This document shows, one piece after another, positions 32,888 to 39,668 of a stretch of 39,668 nt of DNA. The first letter of the stretch is position 1. Each line of letters opens with the position of its first letter. Below the pieces are notes generated by a model. It saw only the letters and a list, made by a program, of their open reading frames with translations, did no database searches and was not told the DNA's origin. A program made the translations under genes and the position numbers. The stretch is taken from NCBI RefSeq assembly GCF_014323665.1, contig NZ_JABVEB010000049.1:1-39668 (forward strand). The letters are read 5' to 3'. The DNA comes from Actinomadura sp. HBU206391. Lineage in GTDB: Bacteria; Actinomycetota; Actinomycetes; Streptosporangiales; Streptosporangiaceae.

Positions 32888-34120
32888 GTGAGCATTGAGC
32901 ATCACGCCGGAGGTGGCACTCTTGAGTACGTGGACAGCACGAGCGATGCGGCGATCAGGGAGCAGACGACCAAACATCTCGAGGAGGCCATGAGCAGCTT
33001 CGGCACTGCCGCCTTGGCCCGGATGGAGGAACAGCTGCACTGGTTCCGCCGGATGCCGGCGGAGCACCGTTCATGGATCGGGCTGGTCGCGCAGGCGGGC
33101 ATCGCGGCGTTCGTCGAGTGGTTCAAGAACGCCGAGAAGACCCGTCCGGCCATCGCCGGCGAGGTGTTCGGCACCGCTCCCCGCGAGTTGATGCGCGCCG
33201 TACGGCTGCAGCACACGGTCGAGATGGTGCGCGTCATCATCGACACGGTCGAGACCCGGCTGGACGAGCTGGCCGCGCCCGGCGGTGAGACGCAGCTGCG
33301 CGAGGCGATCCTGCGCTACACCCGGGAGGTTGCCTTCGGCGCCGCGGCCGTCTACGCACGCGCCGCCGAGACGCGCGGCGCATGGGACGCCCGGCTCGAG
33401 GCCCTCATCGTCGACTCGCTGCTGCGGGGTGAGGTGGACAACAGCCTGCACTCGTGGGCGGCGGCGCTCGGCTGGTCGTCCAAGCCGGTCGTGGTGGTCG
33501 TCGGGCACACTCCCGAGGACGAGTCCGAGGCGATCATCGACCAGATCCAGGTGGCCGCCCGGCGGGCCCGCGTCGACGTGCTGGCGGGGGTGCAGGGCCA
33601 CCGGGTCATCGCCATCGTCGGGGGTGCCGACGATCCGCTCGAAGCGGCCCGGCCGATCGCCGCCAAGTGCGGCCCGGGCCCGGTGGTCGCGGGCCAGCAG
33701 GTCCCCGACCTGTACGGCGCGACGGCGTCGGCCCGAGCGGCCCTCGCCGGGCTGCAGGCGGCGACCGCGTGGCCCGACGCCCCGCGCCCGGTGCTGGCCT
33801 CGGATCTGCTGCCCGAGCGCGCCCTGGATGGCGACGACGAGGCCCGCCGCTACCTGGTGGACCAGGTGTACGACCCGATGTGCGCGGCCGGCGCCCCGCT
33901 GCTCGACACGCTCACCACCTATCTCGAACAGGGGTCGTCGCTCGAGGCCACCGCGCGCCTGCTCTTCGTCCACCCCAACACCGTGCGCTACCGGCTGCGC
34001 AGGGTCACCGAACTGACCGGCCTGGTGCCCACCGACGGGCGGGCGGCCTTCACTCTGCGCATCGCCTTGGCCCTCGGCCGGTTCGCCGCCCGGTCGGAAA
34101 TCCGTCCCGGCGGAGCATGA
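32888..34120 (+). CDS. fasR: FasR-type PucR/CdaR regulator of the fab operon
   Basis: The protein has 410 residues with a C-terminal HTH_30 (SSLEATARLLFVHPNTVRYRLRRVTELTGL). The central region has VGHTPEDESEAIIDQIQVAARRARVDV. It corresponds in position and family to SCO2386 (FasR), the activator of fabDHPF in Streptomyces coelicolor, and to Rv2242 beside fabD in M. tuberculosis. The GTG at 32888 has no clear ribosome-binding site; a GTG at 32930 is an alternative, with GGAGGTGG 13 bases upstream. It is followed by a 137-bp leader and then fabD. Confidence 0.88.
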   Translation: MSIEHHAGGGTLEYVDSTSDAAIREQTTKHLEEAMSSFGTAALARMEEQLHWFRRMPAEHRSWIGLVAQAGIAAFVEWFKNAEKTRPAIAGEVFGTAPRELMRAVRLQHTVEMVRVIIDTVETRLDELAAPGGETQLREAILRYTREVAFGAAAVYARAAETRGAWDARLEALIVDSLLRGEVDNSLHSWAAALGWSSKPVVVVVGHTPEDESEAIIDQIQVAARRARVDVLAGVQGHRVIAIVGGADDPLEAARPIAAKCGPGPVVAGQQVPDLYGATASARAALAGLQAATAWPDAPRPVLASDLLPERALDGDDEARRYLVDQVYDPMCAAGAPLLDTLTTYLEQGSSLEATARLLFVHPNTVRYRLRRVTELTGLVPTDGRAAFTLRIALALGRFAARSEIRPGGA

Positions 34121-34171
34121 GGACGAGCTCTTTACCTGAACGCGACCGCCGAAACGCCGCAGATACAGGGC

Positions 34172-34188
34172 TTGTAGGAGTCGTACAA
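34172..34188. promoter_or_regulatory. Inverted repeat in the fabD leader, candidate FasR site
   Basis: TTGTA-GGAGTCG-TACAA at 34172-34188 lies about 70 bases upstream of the fabD GTG, in the region where FasR binds in Streptomyces. The assignment as a FasR site rests only on position. Confidence 0.35.
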
Positions 34189-34257
34189 AGCAGGCCCGTA
34201 AAACTTCGTGGAGATCGGCATCTACGTGTCGAACCTCTACAGTGCAGGGTTGGACAC

Positions 34258-35226
34258 GTGCTCCTTATCGCCGCGCCCGGTCAGGGTGCCCAGACACCCG
34301 GTTTCCTCCAGCCTTGGCTCGAGGTGCCGGGCATCGCCGACCACATCGCGTGGTGGTCGGCGGTGACCGGACTGGATCTGGCGCACCACGGCACGGCCGC
34401 CGACGCCGACGAGATCCGCGACACCGCCGTCGCACAGCCGCTCCTCGTGGCGGCCGCGCTGGCCGCCGCCGAGGCTCTCGGCGTGGGGCCCGGCCCCGGT
34501 GAGAGCGCGGGCTCCGGTGACGGTGCGACCGGCCGTACGGTGCCCGACGCGGTCGCCGGGCACAGCGTCGGCGAGCTGGCGGCCGCCGCGATCGCCGGGG
34601 TGCTGTCACCCGAGGCGGCCCTCGTCTTCGTGCGAGAGCGCGGCCGGGCGATGGCCGAGGCGGCGAAGCAGACGCCCACGGGCATGACCGCGGTGCTGGG
34701 CGGCGACTCCGGCGAGGTCCTCGCCGCGATCGACAAGCACGGGCTGACCCCCGCGAACATCAACGGCGCCGGCCAGATCGTCGCGGCGGGCACCCTGGAG
34801 CAACTCGCGGCGTTCGCCGATGAGCCGCCGGCCAAGGCGCGGCTACGGCCGCTGTCGGTCGCGGGAGCGTTTCACACCGAGCACATGGAGCCGGCGGTGG
34901 AAACGCTTCGGCGGATCGCGCCGGGCATGCCGGTGGCCGACCCGGTCACCAGGCTGCTGTCGAACCGGGACGGCGCCGTGGTCGACGCGGGGGCCGACTA
35001 CGTCTCCCGCCTCGTCGACCAGGTCAGTTCGCCGGTGCGATGGGACGCCTGCATGCGGGCGATGGCCGATCTCGGCGTGACCGCCATCATCGAGCTCCCC
35101 CCGTCGGGCACACTGGTCGGGCTGGCCCGCCGCGAACTGAGCGGTGTCGAACTCCTCGCCCTCAAAAAGCCCGAGGACCTGGACAAGGCCCGCGCACTGA
35201 TCGCCGAGCACGGCGGCGTACGTTGA
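34258..35226 (+). CDS. fabD: Malonyl-CoA:ACP transacylase
   Basis: The protein has 322 residues from the GTG at 34258 after AGGG. The motif GQGAQ opens it, the active-site serine is S103 in GHSVGE, and the histidine is H206 in GAFHTEHM. Catalysis is malonyl transfer from CoA to ACP in FAS II. The stretch before GHSVGE contains a glycine- and serine-rich insert (GPGPGESAGSGDGATGRT) not usual for the family. It starts the fabD-fabH-acpP-fabF-accD6 operon. Confidence 0.96.
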   Translation: MLLIAAPGQGAQTPGFLQPWLEVPGIADHIAWWSAVTGLDLAHHGTAADADEIRDTAVAQPLLVAAALAAAEALGVGPGPGESAGSGDGATGRTVPDAVAGHSVGELAAAAIAGVLSPEAALVFVRERGRAMAEAAKQTPTGMTAVLGGDSGEVLAAIDKHGLTPANINGAGQIVAAGTLEQLAAFADEPPAKARLRPLSVAGAFHTEHMEPAVETLRRIAPGMPVADPVTRLLSNRDGAVVDAGADYVSRLVDQVSSPVRWDACMRAMADLGVTAIIELPPSGTLVGLARRELSGVELLALKKPEDLDKARALIAEHGGVR

Positions 35227-35257
35227 CCGGTGAATCGGCAAGGCCAGGGGAGGAATC

Positions 35258-36223
35258 ATGAGCACGTTCACACTTCCGGCGGGAGCGCCGGGGGCGCGGA
35301 TCCTCGCCTTCGGCGACTACCAGCCGGCCAAGGTCGTCACCAACGCGGACCTGACCAAGATGGTCGAGACCGACGACGAGTGGATCCGCAGCCGCGTGGG
35401 CATCACCGAGCGCCGGATCGCCGGCCCGGACGAGAGCCTGCTCGACCTGGCCGTCCAGGCCGGCGGCAAGGCCCTGGCGGGCAGCGGCCTGGCCGCCACG
35501 GACATCGACCTGGTGATCGTGGCGACCTGCACTCCCGAGACCACGATCCCGAACGTCTCGGCCTCCGTGGCGCACCATCTCGGCATCAGCGCGCCGGGCG
35601 CCTACGACGTCAACGCCGCCTGCGCCGGGTTCTGCTACGCGCTCGCCAGCGCGTCCGACTCGGTACGCGCGGGTTCCGCGCGCAACGCGCTGGTGATCGG
35701 CGCCGAGAAGCTGTCCCAGTGGGTGGACTGGACCGACCGTACGACCGCCATCATCTTCGCCGACGGCGCGGGCGCGGCGGTCGTCACCGGCTCGGACACC
35801 CCCGCGGTGGGCCCGGTCGTGTGGGGCAGCGCGGGCGAGCACTACGACAAGATCATCGTTCCGGATCGGCAGGCGTTCCTCCAGCAGGAGGGCCAGGCGG
35901 TGTTCCGCTGGGCGACGACCGCACTGCACCCGGTGGCCAAGGAGGCCTGCGACCGCGCGGGAATCGCTCCAGAGGACCTGGCCGCCTTCGTTCCGCACCA
36001 GGCCAACCTGCGTATCGTCGAGGCGATAGCGCGCAAGCTCAAAGCGTCCAACGCCGTGATCGCCAACGATATCGTGACCGCCGGCAACACGTCGGCGGCG
36101 TCGATTCCGATGGCACTGTCCCGCATGATCGAGCGTGGGGACGTTCCGTCCGGCGCACCTGCCCTGCTGATCGGGTTCGGTGCCGGGCTGACCTACGCTG
36201 CCCAAGTCATTCAGATCCCGTAG
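35258..36223 (+). CDS. fabH: 3-oxoacyl-ACP synthase III
   Basis: The protein has 321 residues. The Cys-His-Asn triad is intact: C122 in NAACAGFCYAL, H247 in FVPHQANLR and N277 in TAGNTSAAS. FabH condenses an acyl-CoA primer, in actinomycetes often branched-chain, with malonyl-ACP to start FAS II. The ATG follows GAGGAA, 31 bases after fabD. Confidence 0.97.
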   Translation: MSTFTLPAGAPGARILAFGDYQPAKVVTNADLTKMVETDDEWIRSRVGITERRIAGPDESLLDLAVQAGGKALAGSGLAATDIDLVIVATCTPETTIPNVSASVAHHLGISAPGAYDVNAACAGFCYALASASDSVRAGSARNALVIGAEKLSQWVDWTDRTTAIIFADGAGAAVVTGSDTPAVGPVVWGSAGEHYDKIIVPDRQAFLQQEGQAVFRWATTALHPVAKEACDRAGIAPEDLAAFVPHQANLRIVEAIARKLKASNAVIANDIVTAGNTSAASIPMALSRMIERGDVPSGAPALLIGFGAGLTYAAQVIQIP

Positions 36224-36277
36224 GCCCGCATCCGAACCCACAACGGCCTGCGTCCACAGATGAGGAGAATCCCTAAC

Positions 36278-36538
36278 ATGTCAGCCACCGAACAGGAGAT
36301 CTTGACCGGCCTCGGCGAGATCATCGAGGAGATCGTCGGCATTCCCGCGGCCGAGGTCACCCCGGAGAAGAACTTCATCGACGACCTCGACATCGACTCG
36401 CTCTCGATGGTCGAGATCGCGGTGGCGGCCCAGGACAAGTTCGATGTCGAGATCCCCGACGACGAGCTCCGGAACCTCAAGACCGTCAAGGACGTCATCG
36501 CGTTCGTCCAGGGCCTCCAGGGCGTCAACAAGGCCTGA
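36278..36538 (+). CDS. acpP: Acyl carrier protein
   Basis: The protein has 86 residues. The phosphopantetheine attachment site is S41 in DDLDIDSLSMVEI. It is acidic and helical as expected. GAGGAG lies nine bases before the ATG; the upstream GTG/ATG in frame is rejected as a leader. It shuttles acyl chains between FabD, FabH and FabF. Confidence 0.97.
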   Translation: MSATEQEILTGLGEIIEEIVGIPAAEVTPEKNFIDDLDIDSLSMVEIAVAAQDKFDVEIPDDELRNLKTVKDVIAFVQGLQGVNKA

Positions 36539-36612
36539 GCGATGTCGTGGCGCGCCGTCCAACGGCGTGCGGCGCGCCGCCCCATCCCCCGCGTGATCGA
36601 GGAGACAGCATC

Positions 36613-37947
36613 ATGAGCATTGGCCAGGCCACGGCCGGGACCGGTTCCGGTCAGGGCTATGGAAGCGGCACGGTCGTCGTCACCGGTCTCGGTGCCACGA
36701 CACCGCTCGGCGGAGACGTCGCGTCGACCTGGTCGGCACTGCTCGCCGGCAAGTCCGGGGTGCGCATGCTCGACTGGGAGGGCATCGAGGAGCTGCCCAC
36801 CCGCTTCGCCGCCACCATCGCGGTGGAGCCCGAAGAGGTCATGCCCAAGCACCGGCTGCGCCGCCTCGACCGCAGCCAGGCGTTCGCGTTGATCGCCTCG
36901 CATGAGGCCTGGCGCGACGCCGGGTTCGCCCCCCGCGACATCACGGGGCGGGCGAGCGGCGAGCCGTCCGAGGGCTTCGAGCCCGACCCTGAGCGGCTCG
37001 GCGCCGTCGTGTCGAGCGGCATCGGCGGCCTGATCACCGCGCTGGACGGCTACCGCGCCTTCCAGCAGACCGGTTGGAAGCGGGTGTCCCCGTTCACCGT
37101 GCCGATGCTGATGCCGAACGGTCCCGTGGGGCATGTCAGCATCGAGTTCGGCGCCAAGGCGGGCGCGCACGCCCTGGTGAGCGCGTGCGCCTCCAGCGCC
37201 GAGGGCATCGGCTACGCCATCGACATGATCCGCAGCGGCCGCGCCGACGTGGTCATCGCGGGCGGCACCGAGGCCACCATCCACCCGTTCAACATGGCGG
37301 CGTTCTCCTCGATGCGGGCCATGTCGACCCGTAACGACGAGCCCGAACGCGCGTCCCGCCCCTACGACAAGAACCGCGACGGGTTCGTCATCGGCGAGGG
37401 CGCCGCGACCCTGATCCTCGAGTCCGAGGAGCACGCCCGGGCGCGCGGCGCGAGGATCTACGCGATCGTCGCGGGCGCCGGCTACTCCTCCGACGGCCAC
37501 GACATCGTGCAGCCCGACCCCACCGGCGCCGGGGCCTCCGCCGCCATCCGCCGGGCGCTGGTGAACTCCAGGCTGACCCCCGACCAGATCGTGCACGTCA
37601 ACGCGCACGCCACCTCGACTCCGCAGGGCGACGTCGCCGAGATCCTCGCCCTCAAGGACGCGCTCGGGCAGGAGGCCGCCGCGAAGGTGCTCATCACCGG
37701 CACCAAGTCCATGACCGGGCACCTGCTCGGCGGCGCCGGCGCCCTCGAGTCCCTCATCACCGTCCTCGCGCTCCGCGAGGGCGTGGTACCTCCCACCGCG
37801 AACCTGGAGAACCTAGACGACGCGGTCGACCTCGACATCGCCCAGGGTGAGCCGCGCCGGCTTCCTGACGGTCCCATCGCGGCCCTGAACAACTCGTTCG
37901 GTTTCGGCGGACACAACGTCGCCGTCGCATTCCAACGCGCTGTCTAG
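36613..37947 (+). CDS. fabF: 3-oxoacyl-ACP synthase II (FabF/KasA type)
   Basis: The protein has 444 residues from the ATG at 36613 with GAGGAGAC upstream. The Cys-His-His triad is C192 in VSACASSAEG, H332 in NAHATSTPQGD and H370 in TKSMTGHLLGGAG. It elongates acyl-ACP with malonyl-ACP. The N-terminal ~18 residues are a glycine-rich extension (GQATAGTGSGQGYGSG). Only one elongation synthase is present here, whereas M. tuberculosis has KasA and KasB in this position. Confidence 0.97.
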   Translation: MSIGQATAGTGSGQGYGSGTVVVTGLGATTPLGGDVASTWSALLAGKSGVRMLDWEGIEELPTRFAATIAVEPEEVMPKHRLRRLDRSQAFALIASHEAWRDAGFAPRDITGRASGEPSEGFEPDPERLGAVVSSGIGGLITALDGYRAFQQTGWKRVSPFTVPMLMPNGPVGHVSIEFGAKAGAHALVSACASSAEGIGYAIDMIRSGRADVVIAGGTEATIHPFNMAAFSSMRAMSTRNDEPERASRPYDKNRDGFVIGEGAATLILESEEHARARGARIYAIVAGAGYSSDGHDIVQPDPTGAGASAAIRRALVNSRLTPDQIVHVNAHATSTPQGDVAEILALKDALGQEAAAKVLITGTKSMTGHLLGGAGALESLITVLALREGVVPPTANLENLDDAVDLDIAQGEPRRLPDGPIAALNNSFGFGGHNVAVAFQRAV

Positions 37948-37965
37948 CGTAAGGAGCCACCTGAC

Positions 37966-39411
37966 GTGACCGTGCTCGATACCGGCGTCCGCGGCCCGGC
38001 GGTCCCGGGCACCACGACCGAGGAGACGCTCGACCCACGTCACCCTCGGGTCCGGCTCTCCGCGCTCTTCGACGACGCCAGCCTCCGGCCGCTCACCGAC
38101 GAGACCGACACGAGCGGTGCCCTCGCCGCCGTCGGTCGCATCGACGGCGTGCCGGTGGTGGCCTTCGCGAGCGACCCGCGGGTCCAGGGCGGGGCGATGG
38201 GCACGGCGGGCTGTGACGCCATAGTGCAGGCCTACGACCACGCGGTCCGCGAGCGGCTGCCCATCATCGGGCTTTGGCACTCGGGCGGCGCGCGGCTGGC
38301 CGAGGGTGTCGAGTCACTGCACGCGGTCGGGCTGGTCTTCGCCGCGATGACCCGGGCGTCCGGCGTGGTCCCGCAGATCTCCGTCGTGCTCGGCGCGGCG
38401 GCGGGCGGCGCCGCCTACGGCCCCGCGCTGACCGACATCGTCATCCTGTCCCAGAGCGGGAAGATCTTCGTTACCGGTCCCGACGTCGTACGGTCGGTCA
38501 CCGGTGAGGAGATCGACATGGCCTCGCTCGGCGGCCCCGAGCCGCACTCGAAGAAGTCCGGCGTCGTGCACGTCGTGGCCAAGGACGACACCGAGGCCAT
38601 CGCATCGGCCCGCAAGATCGCTCTGCTGCTCGGCCACCAGGGCCGGCTCCGCCCGGAGTCGGTCACCGAGGCCGACTTCTCCGACCTGCTGCCCGAGAAC
38701 ACCCGCCGCGCCTACAACGTCAAGCCGCTGGTCAAGGGCATGGTCGACGACCCCGATGGGCTTGTGGAGCTGCACCCCAAGTGGGCGCCCAACATCGTCA
38801 CCGCGCTCGGCCGGCTCGGCGGGCGCACGGTGGGCCTCATCGCCAACAACCCGCTGCGGCTAGGCGGGTGCCTCGACGCGACGTCCGCGGAGAAGGCCGC
38901 CCGGTTCGTGCGGATGTGCGACGCGTTCGGTGTGCCGCTGGTCGTGCTGGTGGACGTTCCCGGCTATCTGCCGGGAGTCGGCCAGGAGCACGGCGGGGTC
39001 GTACGCCGCGGCGCCAAGCTCCTGCACGCATTCGCCGAGGCCACCGTGCCCCGGGTGACGCTGGTCACCCACAAGGCCTACGGCGGCGCCTACATCGCGA
39101 TGAACTCCCGTTCGCTCGGGGCCACCCGGGTCTTCGCCTGGCCGACCGCCGAGCTCGCCGTGATGGGCGCGGTGGCGGCCGTGCGCGTCCTGCACCGCCG
39201 CAAGCTGGCCGCGGTGCCCGAGGAGGAGCGGCCCGCGCTCGAGACCGAACTCGCCGCCGAGCACGAGAAGATCGCGGGCGGTCTCGACCGGGCCCGTGAG
39301 CTCGGCGTCGTCGACGAGGTCATCTCCCCCGCCGGCACCCGTGGCGCCATCGCCCGCGCCATCGCCGATGCCATCCCGGCCAGAGGAGCCCACGGCAACA
39401 TCCCCCTCTGA
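37966..39411 (+). CDS. accD6: Acyl-CoA carboxylase carboxyltransferase beta subunit (AccD6-like)
   Basis: The protein has 481 residues, close to mycobacterial AccD6. It has the biotin-dependent carboxyltransferase folds: LWHSGGARLAEGVESL and GAAAGGAAYGPALTDIVI in the N-domain, and NNPLRLGGCLDATSAEKAARFVRMCDAFGVPLVVLVDVPGYLPG and AYGGAYIAMNSRSLGA in the C-domain. With a biotinylated AccA-type subunit it makes malonyl-CoA (or propionyl/methylmalonyl-CoA) for the preceding fab genes. The GTG follows AAGGAG, 18 bases after fabF. A terminator lies downstream. Confidence 0.95.
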   Translation: MTVLDTGVRGPAVPGTTTEETLDPRHPRVRLSALFDDASLRPLTDETDTSGALAAVGRIDGVPVVAFASDPRVQGGAMGTAGCDAIVQAYDHAVRERLPIIGLWHSGGARLAEGVESLHAVGLVFAAMTRASGVVPQISVVLGAAAGGAAYGPALTDIVILSQSGKIFVTGPDVVRSVTGEEIDMASLGGPEPHSKKSGVVHVVAKDDTEAIASARKIALLLGHQGRLRPESVTEADFSDLLPENTRRAYNVKPLVKGMVDDPDGLVELHPKWAPNIVTALGRLGGRTVGLIANNPLRLGGCLDATSAEKAARFVRMCDAFGVPLVVLVDVPGYLPGVGQEHGGVVRRGAKLLHAFAEATVPRVTLVTHKAYGGAYIAMNSRSLGATRVFAWPTAELAVMGAVAAVRVLHRRKLAAVPEEERPALETELAAEHEKIAGGLDRARELGVVDEVISPAGTRGAIARAIADAIPARGAHGNIPL

Positions 39412-39439
39412 TCCGTCGGCCCCTCTGACCCATCGGCGA

Positions 39440-39471
39440 GGGGTGACCCGTGCCCGCGCGGGCGTCACCCC
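39440..39471. terminator. Terminator of the fab/accD operon
   Basis: GGGGTGAC at 39440-39447 pairs with GTCACCCC at 39464-39471, enclosing a second self-complementary GCCCGCGCGGGC. It reaches into the last codons of the convergent CHAT-domain gene (stop at 39465). Confidence 0.75.
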
Positions 39472-39668
39472 GCGCCGAAGCAGACGAATCCGAGGACTCC
39501 CGGAGTGCGGGGGACGGAAGCGAGCGCCCGCGCCGGGGGGACACCCGCGGCGAGGCGCCCGTGAAAGTCCGTCATGAAGTCGCGGGTCTGGTCGTCGCGT
39601 ACGGGGGTGACGCTCGCGACGACGGTGGCGGCGCCGAAGTCGAGCAGGACGCCGACCATGCCCATGAC
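39465..39668 (-). CDS. CHAT-domain protein, C-terminal fragment at window edge
   Basis: Sixty-seven C-terminal residues are visible (VGVLLDFGAATVVASVTPVRDDQTRDFMTDFHGRLAAGVPP). The pattern A-x-V-V-A-S-x-x-P-V-x-D followed by FHxxLAAGxPPARAL and a terminal GFVCFGAG is the end of a CHAT (caspase HetF-associated TPR) protease-like domain. The catalytic His and Cys would be outside the window. CHAT proteins often carry TPR or defence modules; nothing can be said of the rest. Confidence 0.72.
   Translation of the reverse strand, partial: VMGMVGVLLDFGAATVVASVTPVRDDQTRDFMTDFHGRLAAGVPPARALASVPRTPGVLGFVCFGAG

Noticed and set aside
34258..39411. Fab genes as part of a polyketide biosynthetic cluster
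   Set aside because: Gene order and single ACP, KAS II and KAS III match primary FAS II with FasR; there are no ketoreductase, cyclase or tailoring genes.

Overview
This is high-GC actinobacterial chromosome. Three things point to a filamentous actinomycete such as Streptosporangiales, Thermomonosporaceae or a Streptomyces relative. They are the conserved ahpE / DUF3052 / DUF1918 / aceE neighbourhood, a discrete FAS II operon fabD-fabH-acpP-fabF-accD6 behind a FasR-type regulator, and a whiJ-like XRE-DUF5753 / DUF397 / ATPase module. The genus cannot be fixed from the sequence alone.

Layout. (1) 1-4243, all minus: a TelA-family protein cut by the window edge and its coupled solute-binding partner, a four-cluster zinc-ribbon protein, peroxiredoxin AhpE, a DUF3052 protein, YjbQ and DUF1918. 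(2) 4417-7209, plus: pyruvate dehydrogenase E1 (aceE), ending in a strong terminator. (3) 7263-31803: about 24 kb of accessory DNA. It holds the parts of an extracellular polyhydroxybutyrate / ketone-body pathway: 3-hydroxybutyrate dehydrogenase with a GAF-HTH regulator (7500-10234), a secreted PHB depolymerase, a secreted 3HB-oligomer-hydrolase-like enzyme, both succinyl-CoA:3-ketoacid CoA-transferase subunits (18324-22532) and a divergent five-gene Liv-type ABC importer (22809-27393). Between the dehydrogenase and the depolymerase sits a foreign-looking block. It contains a large WXG-motif protein, a lipoprotein whose leader is interrupted by an intact IS5-family element, a BldC-like / ATPase / XRE / DUF397 regulatory module and an AbiEi-like gene flanked by two related hairpins. 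After the ABC genes come a secreted protein, a hypothetical gene, a GNAT, a WYL regulator and a VOC protein. (4) 31804-39411: a PHP-domain protein, FasR, and the fab/accD operon. (5) The right edge cuts into a CHAT-domain gene on the minus strand.

How the genes would work together (inference). Depolymerase and oligomer hydrolase would release 3-hydroxybutyrate outside the cell. The ABC system would take up it or a related acid, BdhA would oxidise it to acetoacetate, and ScoAB would activate this to acetoacetyl-CoA. The flanking housekeeping genes make acetyl-CoA (AceE) and use it for malonyl-CoA and fatty acids (AccD6, FabD, FabH, AcpP, FabF). The most notable non-coding structures are: a 19-nt palindrome at the bdhA leader; IS5 insertion exactly between a ribosome-binding site and its start codon; two 44-bp hairpins with compensatory changes; a four-copy inverted repeat cluster at 31620-31767; and a roughly 10-bp-phased TTCAA array at 7408-7489. 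No tRNA, rRNA or CRISPR array was seen.
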